From positions 1 to 41,739 of the forward strand of contig JAJXUI010000025.1 of assembly GCA_021782995.1 (NCBI GenBank): a DNA stretch of 41,739 bases, given 5' to 3'. This document shows positions 7,908-17,685 of the stretch, piece by piece. Source of the DNA: Pseudomonadota bacterium. GTDB taxonomy: Bacteria > Pseudomonadota > Gammaproteobacteria > Burkholderiales > Gallionellaceae. How positions within the stretch are numbered: position 1 is the first letter of the stretch; the number at the start of each line of letters is the position of its first letter. The notes below the pieces were generated by a model. It had not been told where the DNA came from and did no database searches. It worked only from the letters and a program-made list of their open reading frames with translations. A program made the position numbers and the translations under genes.

Positions 7908-9512
7908 ATGAAACAGGGTGTCGTCATATTGATGTTGGCAGCAGGACTGCTGACTGCCATAACCGCTGCGCAGGCCGAAGACAGTCGTCGCGGCGGTGTC
8001 CTGAATTATGGCGAGTATGGCCGTCCTGCAACGCTGGATCCGATTACGAGCAACGAAATGATCGCGTTGCGCATCAGCGAGCTGTTGTTCAACGGGCTGG
8101 TCGGCATCAACGAGCGCCAGGATGTCGTGCCTGAGCTTGCGCAGAGCTGGGATATTGCTAAGGACGGGATGACCTATACCTTCCATCTGCGCAAGGATGT
8201 GACCTGGCATGCCAAGCCTGGCGAAACCCCGATGCCGTTCACTGCGTCCGATGTGGTGTTTACCTACAACATCATGATGAACCCGAAAACCATTACGCCG
8301 CTCAAGGTGCGTTACGAGTTTATCGACAAGGTGGAAAAGATTGATGACTACACCGTGCGCTTTACCTTGAAGCGTCCGGTGCTCAACGCACTGGCAAAAT
8401 TCAGCTTCAAGATCATTCCGAAATTTGCGCTGAAGAATCCCCTGTACCTGACCCGCGATGATCCTTTCGTGCAGCAGCCCATCGGTACCGGGCCATATCG
8501 CCTGAGCAAGATCACCGAGGATCATGAAATCGTCATGGTGGCGAATGAGCACTATTTCAAGGGGCGTCCGAATATCGATGAATTCGTGGCCAAACCGTTT
8601 GCCGACCAGAACATTCTCACCCAGGCGCTGACATTCAATGCCATCGACATGATCGTGCTGGTGAACCCGCGCAGCATAGCCGAGCTGCAGGGCGACAAGC
8701 GCTTCATCCTGCAGCCTTACAATGCACTGTCCTACTCGTTCTTTGGCTACAACCTGCGCAACCCGTTGCTGGCGGACAAGCGGGTTCGCCAGGCTTTTGG
8801 TTATGCCTTGAACCGCGAGGAGATGCTGAGCTCATTCTTCAATAATCAGGGGACCATCATTTCCGGTCCATTTGCCCCGGGTAGCTGGGCGTACAACCTG
8901 GATGTCAAACCCATGCCTTATGATCCCAAGAAGGCAATTGCGTTGCTGGGTGACGCAGGCTTCAAGCGCGGGTCAGACGGCATCATGCAGAAAGATGGCA
9001 AGAAGCTGCAGATGACCCTGCTGGTGCCGATTGAAAAGGAAAGCGAATCGACCAAACGTGTGGTTCTGGCATTCCAGAATTACCTCAAGAATGTAGGGGT
9101 CGGCATCAAGGTCGAATTCAAGGAGTGGCAGGCCTGGAAGGAAGATGTGTTCAATGAACACCACTTTGATATCGTGCTGGCTTCATGGGTGTTTGATGAC
9201 TCTGCCGACATTTCATCGCTTTTCCATTCCGCCGAAATCGGGCCCTGGCGCAACAATTTTATCGGGTATTCAAATCCTGAAGTGGATTCGCTGATCGTTG
9301 AAAGCAAACTGACGCTGGACTACGAGAAGCGCCGTACCATCAATCGCAAGCTGCATGCCCTGCTGGCGGAAGAGGCGCCCTATACATTCCTGTGGACACT
9401 GACGAATTACAGTGCATATCATAAAAAAATACACCATGTGCAGATCCACCCGTACAAATTTTTCCCATTTGCCAACGAATGGTACATACCGTTGAATCAG
9501 CAGAAAAGATGA
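7908..9512 (+). CDS. ABC transporter periplasmic peptide-binding protein (SBP family 5)
   Basis: Solute-binding protein of the DppA/OppA family, which captures peptides or similar ligands in the periplasm for an ABC importer. ATG 7908 is chosen although the frame is open from 7833: GGGGAG at 7895-7900 is ideally placed and yields a textbook signal peptide (MKQGVVILMLAAGLLTAITA, cleaved after AQA). The family hallmarks are present: GGVLNYGEYGRPATLDPI near the N-terminus, LAQSWDIAKDGMTYTFHLRK, FTASDVVFTYNIMMNP, and DKRVRQAFGYALNREEML in the middle. Length is 534 residues, normal for the family. The C-terminal cleft (FDIVLASWVFDDSADISSLF) is typical. The permease and ATPase genes follow directly. 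The ligand cannot be told from the sequence. Confidence 0.9.
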   Translation: MKQGVVILMLAAGLLTAITAAQAEDSRRGGVLNYGEYGRPATLDPITSNEMIALRISELLFNGLVGINERQDVVPELAQSWDIAKDGMTYTFHLRKDVTWHAKPGETPMPFTASDVVFTYNIMMNPKTITPLKVRYEFIDKVEKIDDYTVRFTLKRPVLNALAKFSFKIIPKFALKNPLYLTRDDPFVQQPIGTGPYRLSKITEDHEIVMVANEHYFKGRPNIDEFVAKPFADQNILTQALTFNAIDMIVLVNPRSIAELQGDKRFILQPYNALSYSFFGYNLRNPLLADKRVRQAFGYALNREEMLSSFFNNQGTIISGPFAPGSWAYNLDVKPMPYDPKKAIALLGDAGFKRGSDGIMQKDGKKLQMTLLVPIEKESESTKRVVLAFQNYLKNVGVGIKVEFKEWQAWKEDVFNEHHFDIVLASWVFDDSADISSLFHSAEIGPWRNNFIGYSNPEVDSLIVESKLTLDYEKRRTINRKLHALLAEEAPYTFLWTLTNYSAYHKKIHHVQIHPYKFFPFANEWYIPLNQQKR

Positions 9513-9561
9513 TCAGCATCGGGTATCCGGGATTCCCGAAGTGTTCTGAAGTACGGGAAAA

Positions 9562-10515
9562 ATGAAAAACAGGCCATACAGGGTTATTCTCATTACCTTG
9601 CTCCGGGAGCTGTTCCTGACCATGCTGTTGCTGGTCGGTGTCAGTGTGGTGGTATTTGCGATCCTGTATGCCGCGCCGGGAGATCCTTTCAGTGCCTTGC
9701 TCGAGGGGCAGCTGGCCACTGATGAGGTGCGGGAGCAGATACGTATTGCCATGGGGGCGCAGCAAAGCTGGTATGCGCAATATTTTTCCTGGCTGTTCAG
9801 TGTGTTGAGCGGAAATTTCGGCACTTCCGTGCGTACCGGATTGCCGGTGTCTGGCGAGCTGTTTACGGTCAGCATCAATACCCTGAAGCTCACCGTTGGC
9901 TCAATGCTGATTACTTTGCTGGTGGCGGTACCGATTGCGCTATATACCGCAATGCGCGACCACAGGGTGGTACTGGGCTGGCCACTGACCATGTTTGGCT
10001 ACCTGATTTCCTCTCTGCCGCTATTCTGGTTTGGATACATCATCATTTACATTTCGATTCATGGTTTCCATTTTTTTCCACTGGCGTCTTTTGGCGGGGA
10101 GAGCTGGCTGCATACCCTGGTGCCGGTACTGGTGCTGGGCCTGGGCAGTGGCACCATCAGTGAAGTGATACGTCAGCTGCGCGAGGAAATGACGCGGGTG
10201 CTGGGAGAGGATTATGTGCGCACTGCGCGCGCAAAGGGTGCGTCGGTGTGGAAACATGCTTTCAAGGAGGGGGTGTTGTTGCCGGTGACGGAAATCATTG
10301 CCGCCAAGATTCCCTTCATACTCGGCGGTGCGGTCATTGTGGAACAGATATTCAATTGGCCAGGCATGGGACGCATGGCATGGCAAGCTGCACTGGACAG
10401 GGATTTCCCCGTCATCATGGGCATCGTGCTGATCGCTGCGTCATTTGTGCGCATGGGCAGCCTGCTGCAGCGTATGGTGTTCATCGCGGTGAACCCCCAC
10501 CGGCAGCGGGAGTAA
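9562..10515 (+). CDS. ABC transporter permease, DppB/OppB type
   Basis: Inner-membrane permease of 317 residues with about six helices. The N-terminal helix (LFLTMLLLVGVSVVVFAILY) is followed by the family's periplasmic segment (APGDPFSALLEGQLATDEV). The EAA loop that contacts the ATPase is visible as EDYVRTARAKGASVWKHAFK, and the conserved FILGGAVIVEQIFNWPGMGR lies near residue 260. It pairs with the DppC-like permease 9 bases downstream to form the channel. It starts 49 bases after the binding-protein gene, with GGGAAAA before ATG 9562. Confidence 0.92.
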   Translation: MKNRPYRVILITLLRELFLTMLLLVGVSVVVFAILYAAPGDPFSALLEGQLATDEVREQIRIAMGAQQSWYAQYFSWLFSVLSGNFGTSVRTGLPVSGELFTVSINTLKLTVGSMLITLLVAVPIALYTAMRDHRVVLGWPLTMFGYLISSLPLFWFGYIIIYISIHGFHFFPLASFGGESWLHTLVPVLVLGLGSGTISEVIRQLREEMTRVLGEDYVRTARAKGASVWKHAFKEGVLLPVTEIIAAKIPFILGGAVIVEQIFNWPGMGRMAWQAALDRDFPVIMGIVLIAASFVRMGSLLQRMVFIAVNPHRQRE

Positions 10516-10524
10516 GGTGGCAGC

Positions 10525-11418
10525 ATGAAAAAATACATACAGACCACGGTTGATGTCGTAGATTATTCGTCATTGCCACTTGTGCAGAAATATGCGCTGG
10601 CTGACTTGCTTTATGTCGCCTATGGTCTGCTGATCGTCATGCTGGTACTGGTGTCCTATTTTGCCGGCATGTTCGATATGTTGCCGCACGATCCGCAGCA
10701 GATCAATATGGATCTGCTGATGTCGCCGCCCGGCACAGACGGCCACTTGCTGGGGACCGACTTCATGGGGCGCGACATCCTGTCGCGACTCATCGTCGGC
10801 ATTCAGGCCTATTTCCTGCCCGGTATGCTTGCGATTTCGATTGCGCTGGCTGGGGGAGTCATTCTGGGGGTGCCGGCAGGTTACTGGGGGGGGAGGATTG
10901 CAACCTGTATCACCTATATCAGCAACCTGGTGGATTCCTTCCCGCGCATGGTGCTGATATTGCTGGTGATCGCGGCGTTCAAGCCGGATATTTATTACAT
11001 CATGATAGTCATGGGCATCACCGGCGTGCCTGCAGTGGCAACCGCGATTTCCAACAAGATTTATTTCCTGTCGCAAAAGAATTTCATCGAGGCAGCGCGT
11101 GCACTCGGCTTGCGCCGCAGGGTGATCATTTTCAAGCATATCCTGTGGTACAACTGCCGGGCCTTGCTCATCATACAGGCCACACTGGGCATGGGAGAGG
11201 CCATCCTGCTCGAGACCAGCCTGAGTTATCTCGGTTTCGGCGTGCAGGAGCCTGTGCCTTCATGGGGAAACATGGTGCAGTCTGGCGCCAATTATTTCCT
11301 GCAGGGAAATTTCTGGCCTTCCACTGCGCCTGCACTGGCGATTTTATTCACGATACTGGGGTTCAACCTGCTGGGGGATGGCCTGAACAACATACTTGAA
11401 GACAGGCGGGGAAAATGA
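10525..11418 (+). CDS. ABC transporter permease, DppC/OppC type
   Basis: Second inner-membrane permease, 297 residues. After a cytoplasmic N-terminus and first helix (LLIVMLVLVSYFAGMF) comes the DppC hallmark PPGTDGHLLGTDFMGRDILS near residue 70. The EAA loop is NFIEAARALGLRRRVIIFKH, and near the C-terminus there is LETSLSYLGFGVQEPVPSWG. All are typical of the family. The stop codon overlaps the start of the first ATPase gene by 4 bases (ATGA at 11415-11418), showing tight translational coupling. GGTGG precedes ATG 10525. Confidence 0.92.
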   Translation: MKKYIQTTVDVVDYSSLPLVQKYALADLLYVAYGLLIVMLVLVSYFAGMFDMLPHDPQQINMDLLMSPPGTDGHLLGTDFMGRDILSRLIVGIQAYFLPGMLAISIALAGGVILGVPAGYWGGRIATCITYISNLVDSFPRMVLILLVIAAFKPDIYYIMIVMGITGVPAVATAISNKIYFLSQKNFIEAARALGLRRRVIIFKHILWYNCRALLIIQATLGMGEAILLETSLSYLGFGVQEPVPSWGNMVQSGANYFLQGNFWPSTAPALAILFTILGFNLLGDGLNNILEDRRGK

Positions 11419-12518
11419 ATTCATCCCCATTGCTGCGGATCGAGAATCTGCGCACGTTTTTCTATTCGCAACGCAAGCATGCATTTGTGCGTGCAGTGGA
11501 TGGTGTGACGCTGGATGTCGGGCGGAGTGAAACTGTGGGTCTGGTGGGCGAATCCGGGAGCGGCAAGAGCATTACCGCCATGTCGGTCATGGGCTTGCTG
11601 CGTGGCGGACCTGGCGTGATCGGCGGGCGTATCGAATTTGAATCGGCACATGGCAGGCAGAACCTGCTTGAGAAGCTTCAGGCGTTTGTGGAGGTGCATG
11701 AACAGAATGGCCGCGTCATGTCGGTCAGCAAGGATGAGAAGGGCTGGCGCAAGGCAAGCGAGCGTATCATGCGGAATTACCGTGGCAAGGAAATTTCGAT
11801 GATCTTCCAGAACCCGCGCACATCGCTTAATCCATATATGACGGTAGGCGGGCAAATTGCGGAATCGATACGTTTGCATACCGCAAATAGATCGGAGAGT
11901 GAGGCACGCGAGCGTGCGCTTTACTGGCTGGAGCGGGTGAAGATAGATTCTCCCAAGTTGCGTTACAAGACTTATCCCGCAGTCATGTCGGGCGGCATGT
12001 GCCAGCGTGCGATGATAGCGATGGCGCTATCCGCCGAACCCTCGATGCTGATCGCCGATGAGCCGACTACCGGCCTTGATGCGACGATACAGTCTAAGAT
12101 AGTCGATTTGCTGGAAGAGCTTAAAAGCGAAACGCACATATCAACGTTGCTGATCAGCCATGACATCAGTGTGATCTCAAGACTTTCCGATCGTGTTGCC
12201 ATCATGTATGGTGGCGCGGTGGTGGAATTCGGACCGGCACGACAGGTGCTGGATCCGCATGAGGAGGCAAGGCATCCCTATACCGCAGCATTGATTGACT
12301 CCGTTCCCAGCCAACAGAAAATCCGTGACAAATCCAACCTGCAGGCGATTGAAGGGGATGTGCTGGATACCATTAATGTGCCGGCCGGATGCCGGTTTTA
12401 TGATCGTTGCAATCGAGTGAAGGATGGCATCCGCGAGCGGTGTGCCACACAACACCCGCCATTGCAGGAAATTTCATCCGGGCATCACATGCGCTGCTGG
12501 TTGTTTGCAAAGGGATAG
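11415..12518 (+). CDS. ABC transporter ATP-binding protein, DppD/OppD type
   Basis: ATPase of 367 residues powering the importer. Visible motifs are Walker A GESGSGKS (45-52), Q-loop [16 protein letters not shown], signature MSGGMCQR (near 192), Walker [10 protein letters not shown] (near 213) and switch His in LISHDI. The C-terminal oligopeptide/dipeptide extension ([10 protein letters not shown]...[10 protein letters not shown]...MRCW) carries four Cys that, in this family, can bind an iron-sulfur cluster. Between Walker A and the Q-loop there is a charged insertion of roughly 30 residues ([20 protein letters not shown] and beyond) compared with the usual spacing. It is followed 3 bases later by its partner ATPase. 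Confidence 0.92.
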   Translation: MNSSPLLRIENLRTFFYSQRKHAFVRAVDGVTLDVGRSETVGLVGESGSGKSITAMSVMGLLRGGPGVIGGRIEFESAHGRQNLLEKLQAFVEVHEQNGRVMSVSKDEKGWRKASERIMRNYRGKEISMIFQNPRTSLNPYMTVGGQIAESIRLHTANRSESEARERALYWLERVKIDSPKLRYKTYPAVMSGGMCQRAMIAMALSAEPSMLIADEPTTGLDATIQSKIVDLLEELKSETHISTLLISHDISVISRLSDRVAIMYGGAVVEFGPARQVLDPHEEARHPYTAALIDSVPSQQKIRDKSNLQAIEGDVLDTINVPAGCRFYDRCNRVKDGIRERCATQHPPLQEISSGHHMRCWLFAKG

Positions 12519-12521
12519 GAA

Positions 12522-13541
12522 ATGTCAGGTGCCATTCTTGAAGTCATCAATCTGAGCAAGCATTTTCACCGTCCGCGCACACTGCTGTCGCCGCTGAATC
12601 GCCGCTCGGACGTGATACCTGCCGTGGACAAGGTCAGCTTTTATCTGCGGCCGAATGAAACGATGGGCCTGGTGGGGGAGTCCGGGTGCGGCAAAACCAC
12701 GGTTGGCCGCTCAGTGCTGCGGCTGCTCAAGCCGACTTCGGGCAATGTCATCTTCGATGGGCGGGACATAACACACTATTCGGACAATGAACTGCGCCCG
12801 CTGCGCAAGGACATGCAGATGATCTTCCAGGACCTGGATGCCGGACTGAACCCGAAGATGCGGGTGGAGGATATCATCAGTGAGGCGATCTGCGTATATG
12901 GAAAGCTGAGTGATGCGGAAGTGCGGGTCAAGTCACATGCGCTGCTGGATCAGGTCAATCTCAAATACAGCAAGTTGACCAGTTACCCGGCCGAGCTGTC
13001 GGGGGGGGAGAAGCGCAGGGTAGGGATTGCGCGGATGCTGGCGGTTGGAGCCCGGCTGATTGTGGCCGACGAGCCAACCAGTGCGCTGGATGTGTCTATC
13101 CAGGCGCAGGTGGTCAACCTGTTGCGCGACCTGCAGAAGCAGCTTGGACTTTCTTACCTGTTCATTTCGCATGACCTGCAGGTGGTGGAATTGATGAGCC
13201 ACAAGGTAGCGGTGATGTACCTGGGCAAGATCGTCGAAATGGGCCTGACTGAAAGGGTGTCGGGCGCGGCAAGACATCCCTACACTTACATTCTGTGGTC
13301 ATCGCTGGTGGAGAAGCAGAGCCATGAAGCGCCGCGCCCGGCGAGGCCAGACAGGCGCGCTTCATCATGGGGGGTATACGATTTCGAACGTCCCAGCCGT
13401 GGTTGCCGCTTTGCGCCGCGTTGCCCGGTCTATCAGAGCCTGGGGCGGCCTGCCGAGTGTACCGATCCGGATAACGAGCCTCAGCTGCGCGATGTAGGAG
13501 AGGGGCATCAGGTGGCGTGCCACTTCCCGCTGATATCCTGA
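12522..13541 (+). CDS. ABC transporter ATP-binding protein, DppF/OppF type
   Basis: Second ATPase, 339 residues, last gene of the operon. Visible motifs are Walker [10 protein letters not shown] (52-60), Q-loop [13 protein letters not shown], signature LSGGEKRR (near 160), Walker [10 protein letters not shown] (near 179) and FISHDLQVV. The C-terminal oligo_HPY-type tail ([13 protein letters not shown]...AECTD...QVACHF) again has four Cys. With the preceding gene it should form the heterodimeric motor. The gene ends only 15 bases from the convergent pyrD stop, with no hairpin terminator between them, so antisense read-through is possible. Confidence 0.92.
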   Translation: MSGAILEVINLSKHFHRPRTLLSPLNRRSDVIPAVDKVSFYLRPNETMGLVGESGCGKTTVGRSVLRLLKPTSGNVIFDGRDITHYSDNELRPLRKDMQMIFQDLDAGLNPKMRVEDIISEAICVYGKLSDAEVRVKSHALLDQVNLKYSKLTSYPAELSGGEKRRVGIARMLAVGARLIVADEPTSALDVSIQAQVVNLLRDLQKQLGLSYLFISHDLQVVELMSHKVAVMYLGKIVEMGLTERVSGAARHPYTYILWSSLVEKQSHEAPRPARPDRRASSWGVYDFERPSRGCRFAPRCPVYQSLGRPAECTDPDNEPQLRDVGEGHQVACHFPLIS

Positions 13542-13556
13542 AATGTTGATTTCGCG

Positions 13557-14570
13557 CTATCGGCAGCTTGCGCGTATGCAGTCAGCGATCAGTGCCGGGC
13601 CGCGGTAGATCAGCCCGCTATAAGTTTGCACCAGTGCAGCACCTGCGCTTAGTTTTTCTGCAGCATCCTCGCCCCTTAAAATGCCACCAGCTCCGATGAT
13701 GGGAATTTCACCTTGCAATTCCTGCGCCAGCAACCTGATCACGCGGTTTGATTTTTCCCTCACCGGTGCACCGCTCAAGCCGCCTGCCTCCTGATGCAGC
13801 GGCAGGTGTTCCACGCCTTCACGCGAAAGTGTGGTGTTGGTGGCAATGACTGCATCTATGCGGTGGCGCTTCAGCAATGTTGCGATCTGCGTGACCTGTT
13901 CTTCTTCCAGATCCGGAGCAATTTTCAGTGCCAATGGCACATATTTCCCATGCTGCTTTGCGAGTTTTTCCTGCTCGGCCTTGAGCCGGGACAGCAAGGC
14001 ATCGAGTTCGTCGCTTCCTTGCAGCTGGCGCAGGTTTTTTGTATTTGGTGAGGAAATGTTCACCGTGACATAGCTTGCATATGCATAGACCTTGCGCAGG
14101 CAGGTCAGGTAATCATCTGCTGCGCGTTCGATGGGGGTGTCGAAATTCTTGCCGATATTGATGCCGAGTATGCCGCGATATTTTGCCCGCTTCACATTTT
14201 CGATCAGGGCATCCACGCCAAGATTGTTGAAGCCCATGCGGTTGATGATGGCCTGGGCTTGAGGCAGGCGGAACAGGCGCGGCCTGGGATTGCCAGGTTG
14301 CGGGCGTGGCGTGATGGTGCCGATTTCGATAAAGCCGAATCCCAGGGCAGCCAGTGCATCGATATATTCACCATTCTTGTCCAGTCCGGCAGCGAGCCCG
14401 ACCGCATTGGGGAAGGTCAGGCCCATGAGGCTGACCGGCTTGCCGGTGGTCTTGTTTGCGAATAAGGGCAACAGGTGCAGGGTGTGGGCGAACCTGAGTG
14501 CTTTGAGGGTGAGGTGATGGGCGGACTCGGCGTCCAGATGAAACAGGATGGGGCGCAACAGAATGTACAT
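13557..14570 (-). CDS. pyrD: Dihydroorotate dehydrogenase (quinone), class 2
   Basis: Oxidises dihydroorotate to orotate with transfer of electrons to ubiquinone, the fourth step of de novo pyrimidine synthesis, at the inner membrane. The 337-residue product has the class 2 N-terminal helices ([20 protein letters not shown]), the flavin-binding AAGLDKNGE and [29 protein letters not shown], the substrate and active-site Ser region [12 protein letters not shown], and the phosphate-binding IIGAGGI. Length and order match E. coli PyrD. Read leftward, it follows bpt after about 31 bases of A/T-rich DNA. Confidence 0.97.
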   Translation of the reverse strand: MYILLRPILFHLDAESAHHLTLKALRFAHTLHLLPLFANKTTGKPVSLMGLTFPNAVGLAAGLDKNGEYIDALAALGFGFIEIGTITPRPQPGNPRPRLFRLPQAQAIINRMGFNNLGVDALIENVKRAKYRGILGINIGKNFDTPIERAADDYLTCLRKVYAYASYVTVNISSPNTKNLRQLQGSDELDALLSRLKAEQEKLAKQHGKYVPLALKIAPDLEEEQVTQIATLLKRHRIDAVIATNTTLSREGVEHLPLHQEAGGLSGAPVREKSNRVIRLLAQELQGEIPIIGAGGILRGEDAAEKLSAGAALVQTYSGLIYRGPALIADCIRASCR

Positions 14571-14601
14571 AACGTATTGATTAAATTTAAATAATATTAT
14601 T

Positions 14602-15348
14602 TTATTCAGAATGTGCTGAGGCCGAAGGCGACAGCAACTGCCATGTGTCGTCTATCAGTCCATGCAGCGGCTGGAAGTTGGACTTGTAGACCATTTTGCG
14701 GCTGTCCTTGATCCAGAACCCGAGGTATAAGTAGGGCAGCTGCAATTGGCGGCACAGTTCTATCTGCCACAGGATATTGTAAGTACCGTAGCCGGACTGC
14801 GGCTGGTCCGGATCAAAAAAGGTATACACAGATGACAGCCCGTCGTCGAGCACATCGATGATGCTGACCATGCGCAGGGTATCGCCTTCGCGGAACTCCA
14901 CCAGCAGGGTGTCGACATGGCTTTGCAGCAGGAATTTTTCATACTGGTCATGGCTGTCGTTGCTCATGCCGCCATCCAGGTGGCGGGTTTTCTGGTAATG
15001 CTTGTACAGCTCGAAATATTCCGGATTGTCATTGAGCGGTTTGAGCGAGGCTTGCAGGGATTGCAGCCTGTTCCAGGTTCGGCGCTGGGTCCGGTTTGGG
15101 CGGAAGGCATTGACATCAATGCGCACCGGAATGCAGGCGGCACAACTGTCGCAGCGCGGGCGGTAGGTGAAGGTGCCGCTGCGGCGGAAGCCGTGGCGCA
15201 CCAGCTCAGAGTAAACCTTGGGTGAGATGAGGAAGCTGGGCGTGGCAACCTGTGAACGTGCATCGCGGTTATCCAGATAACTGCAGGGATAGGTGGCAGT
15301 CAGGTAGAACTGCAGGGCAGACAGGGGCAGGTCACGTAATGAGGTCAT
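14602..15348 (-). CDS. bpt: Aspartate/glutamate leucyltransferase (bacterial N-degron)
   Basis: Bpt (Ate-like) enzyme that transfers Leu from Leu-tRNA to proteins with N-terminal Asp or Glu, marking them for ClpS/ClpAP. The 248-residue product starting at 15348 ([16 protein letters not shown]) is preferred over an 8-residue extension, as homologues begin this way. It shows the Cys cluster PCSYL and [15 protein letters not shown], then the GNAT-like core with [16 protein letters not shown] and the C-terminal [20 protein letters not shown]. It overlaps the end of aat by 17 bases, so the two N-degron transferases are cotranscribed and coupled. Confidence 0.95.
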   Translation of the reverse strand: MTSLRDLPLSALQFYLTATYPCSYLDNRDARSQVATPSFLISPKVYSELVRHGFRRSGTFTYRPRCDSCAACIPVRIDVNAFRPNRTQRRTWNRLQSLQASLKPLNDNPEYFELYKHYQKTRHLDGGMSNDSHDQYEKFLLQSHVDTLLVEFREGDTLRMVSIIDVLDDGLSSVYTFFDPDQPQSGYGTYNILWQIELCRQLQLPYLYLGFWIKDSRKMVYKSNFQPLHGLIDDTWQLLSPSASAHSE

Positions 15349-16030
15349 CGTCAAAACGCCATGGCGTAGCAAGATTGGGATAGTTTACCAACTCCTGCAG
15401 TTGTTCGACAAATTTGCTGCGCGGAATTTCACGCGCACCAAGTGAGGCGAGATGGGGCGTGTTCATCTGGCAATCTATCATGCCGAATTGCCAGCGTTGC
15501 AGTTGCAGCGCGAGGTGAGCCAGCGCAATCTTGGAAGTATCCGAGGCACGGCTGAACATCGATTCACCATAGAACATGCGGCCTATGCTGATTCCGTAAA
15601 GTCCGCCGGCAAGCTTGCCATCGATCCAGGTTTCAATCGAATGCGCCCAGCCGGCGAGGTGCAGGCGCTTGTAGGCGGCCACCATTTCCTCCTGTATCCA
15701 TGTGCCGTCCTGACCGTCTCGCGGCGCGGCGCAAGCACGCATTACCTCTTCGAAAGCCGTGTCGGTGCGAACCTCATATGGCTTGTTGCGCAGGGTGCGG
15801 CGCAGGGATTTCGATATTTTGAATTCGTATGGGTACAGCACCATGCGCGGGTCGGGGCTCCACCACAGTATGGGATCTCCTTCGCTGAACCAGGGAAAGA
15901 TGCCGTGACGGTAGGCATCGAGCAGGCGTCCGGGCTCAAGATCGCCGCCGGCTGCAAGCAGGCCATTGGGATATTGCATGGCCAGTGTGACGGAGGGGAA
16001 TTTTGAATGGTGATTCAGGATGGTAATCAC
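15332..16030 (-). CDS. aat: Leucyl/phenylalanyl-tRNA--protein transferase
   Basis: Transfers Leu or Phe from aminoacyl-tRNA to proteins with N-terminal Arg or Lys, creating substrates for ClpS/ClpAP. The 232-residue product carries the family hallmarks [51 protein letters not shown] and [19 protein letters not shown]. It uses a GTG start at 16030 with a weak binding site; the N-terminal residues ([14 protein letters not shown]) align with known homologues, which supports it. It is followed by the overlapping bpt gene, together covering both branches of the bacterial N-degron pathway. Confidence 0.96.
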   Translation of the reverse strand: MITILNHHSKFPSVTLAMQYPNGLLAAGGDLEPGRLLDAYRHGIFPWFSEGDPILWWSPDPRMVLYPYEFKISKSLRRTLRNKPYEVRTDTAFEEVMRACAAPRDGQDGTWIQEEMVAAYKRLHLAGWAHSIETWIDGKLAGGLYGISIGRMFYGESMFSRASDTSKIALAHLALQLQRWQFGMIDCQMNTPHLASLGAREIPRSKFVEQLQELVNYPNLATPWRFDDDLIT

Positions 16031-16140
16031 TTGCTCAGTGCAAAATCATGAGGTTATGTACTTCTGTCTATGGAAAATCGGAGGAATTTATGTTTATATA
16101 GTGTCCGTGGTCATCAGTGTCAAGTGCATGGAGAGGGGAT

Positions 16141-17667
16141 ATGTTGGGATTGTTCGGCAATAAATCAGATCATCCTCTGGCCAACCAGAAGTCCGTCCAG
16201 CAGATCCTGGACAATCTGCCGAATTCCGATATGGTTGCAGTTCTGGAAGAGATTGGCCACTGGATCGATGCCCTGTTTGATCCGGCCAATGATTTCCGGG
16301 TTGACCATCAGCTCATGGTGCTCAAGCAACTGGATGAAGCAGCCCATCCTTACCTGCGCAAAGTCGTTCAGGCTTATTTCGCAGTCATACCGCTCACCGC
16401 GTTTCAGGAAAATCGCCTCTGGGGGATATTGAACACCTTTTACACGCAAACCGAGCATGGATATCACCGCATACTGCTTGGTATTCGTGAGGGGGAAAAG
16501 GGTGGCGCTGCCATCAGGTCCCAGGTGGCGCTGGTCTGTACACGCGGCATTTACGCCATTCTGGGTCGCATGGAGTGTGCCGCGGTACGTTATCTGCAGA
16601 TAGATCCGCAAGCCTGGGTGCATCTTGCGGACTTGTATGACCATGCTGCCGTGGAAGGCTGCCTTGACGAGGGAATGCAGCTGTATGCCGGTGGTGTCGG
16701 GGATACGACGGTCAATCGTGCATTTGCCAGCGTGGTGATGTGGTACAGCATCGGTGTGGGCGCGTTGCGCCCGCTGGACCTGCACATTTCGAAAAGCATC
16801 ATCATCCAGTTGCGCAAGTTCATGACGGTCACTGAAGTGCCCCGGCCTAACAGCATGTTCATTTTTGACCTGGCGCATCCGCTGGATCCGGCGCGTGCAA
16901 AGGATGAAGGGGCGATGTATCCGCCCAGTACGCGATTTGTCGAAATTGACGTCCCTGCCGGTTATTTTGAAGGCCTGCTGAAAACGCTTGCCAAGGAAAT
17001 GGTGCCCGAAGCGCTCAATCTGGGCGTGCCATATGGTGCCGAGCTGGTGGCCGAAGTTGTGCAGCGGGTTGCCGCTTACAGCAAATTGCCATTGCCCAGC
17101 CGCCGCCACCAGCGGCGCAAGATCAGTATGAATGTCAGAATTTTGAATGGTTATGAGGCACTGCTGGGACAGGTCGAATCGGAATATGGTGCGGATGGCG
17201 CTGCAGGGGATGCCTGCAAGGTGGAGGACATCAGTGCCACGGGCATGAAGTATATGGTTCCTTCATCTCATGCCAACGGCTTGCGCATAGGCAGTCTGAT
17301 TGGATTGCGGCCCGACAAGGCAGCACACTGGGGGGCCGGCGTGGTGCGTCGCCTGCGCCGTGATGAGCAGAACAACCTGCATGTTGGTGTGCGCATCCTG
17401 GCGAACAAGGTGGTGGGAATCATCCTGGAAGATGGCAGTATTGAGGTCCATACACAGCCTGCCCTGCTGGTTGAGCGCTCGAGTGACGGCAATGGAGAAA
17501 ACTGGTTGCTGATGAAACCCGATACGTATACGCCGACGCGAAGCCCGAAGATGGCGATGGATGGACAGGAATTCCTGATGCTGCCTGTAGGCCTGATTGA
17601 AAAAGGTGCAGATTTCGATATGGTGCGTTACCGCAAGATGGTGCATGAAGCCGGTGGCGAAGGCTGA
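16141..17667 (+). CDS. PilZ-domain protein with long uncharacterised N-terminal region
   Basis: A 508-residue cytoplasmic protein; ATG 16141 follows GGAGAGGGG and is preferred over an upstream GTG at 16117. The first 310 residues are mostly helical with no domain I recognise (for example ILDNLPNSDMVAVLEEIGHW). The C-terminal third has a PilZ domain with both c-di-GMP-binding signatures intact: RxxxR in RRHQRRK (near residue 330) and DxSxxG in EDISATGMKY (near 373). It is therefore likely a c-di-GMP receptor. It is divergent from aat and convergent with the esterase gene. No GGDEF or EAL gene is nearby. The output is unknown. Confidence 0.8.
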   Translation: MLGLFGNKSDHPLANQKSVQQILDNLPNSDMVAVLEEIGHWIDALFDPANDFRVDHQLMVLKQLDEAAHPYLRKVVQAYFAVIPLTAFQENRLWGILNTFYTQTEHGYHRILLGIREGEKGGAAIRSQVALVCTRGIYAILGRMECAAVRYLQIDPQAWVHLADLYDHAAVEGCLDEGMQLYAGGVGDTTVNRAFASVVMWYSIGVGALRPLDLHISKSIIIQLRKFMTVTEVPRPNSMFIFDLAHPLDPARAKDEGAMYPPSTRFVEIDVPAGYFEGLLKTLAKEMVPEALNLGVPYGAELVAEVVQRVAAYSKLPLPSRRHQRRKISMNVRILNGYEALLGQVESEYGADGAAGDACKVEDISATGMKYMVPSSHANGLRIGSLIGLRPDKAAHWGAGVVRRLRRDEQNNLHVGVRILANKVVGIILEDGSIEVHTQPALLVERSSDGNGENWLLMKPDTYTPTRSPKMAMDGQEFLMLPVGLIEKGADFDMVRYRKMVHEAGGEG

Positions 17668-17685
17668 TGTGTGGAATGGGCCGAA

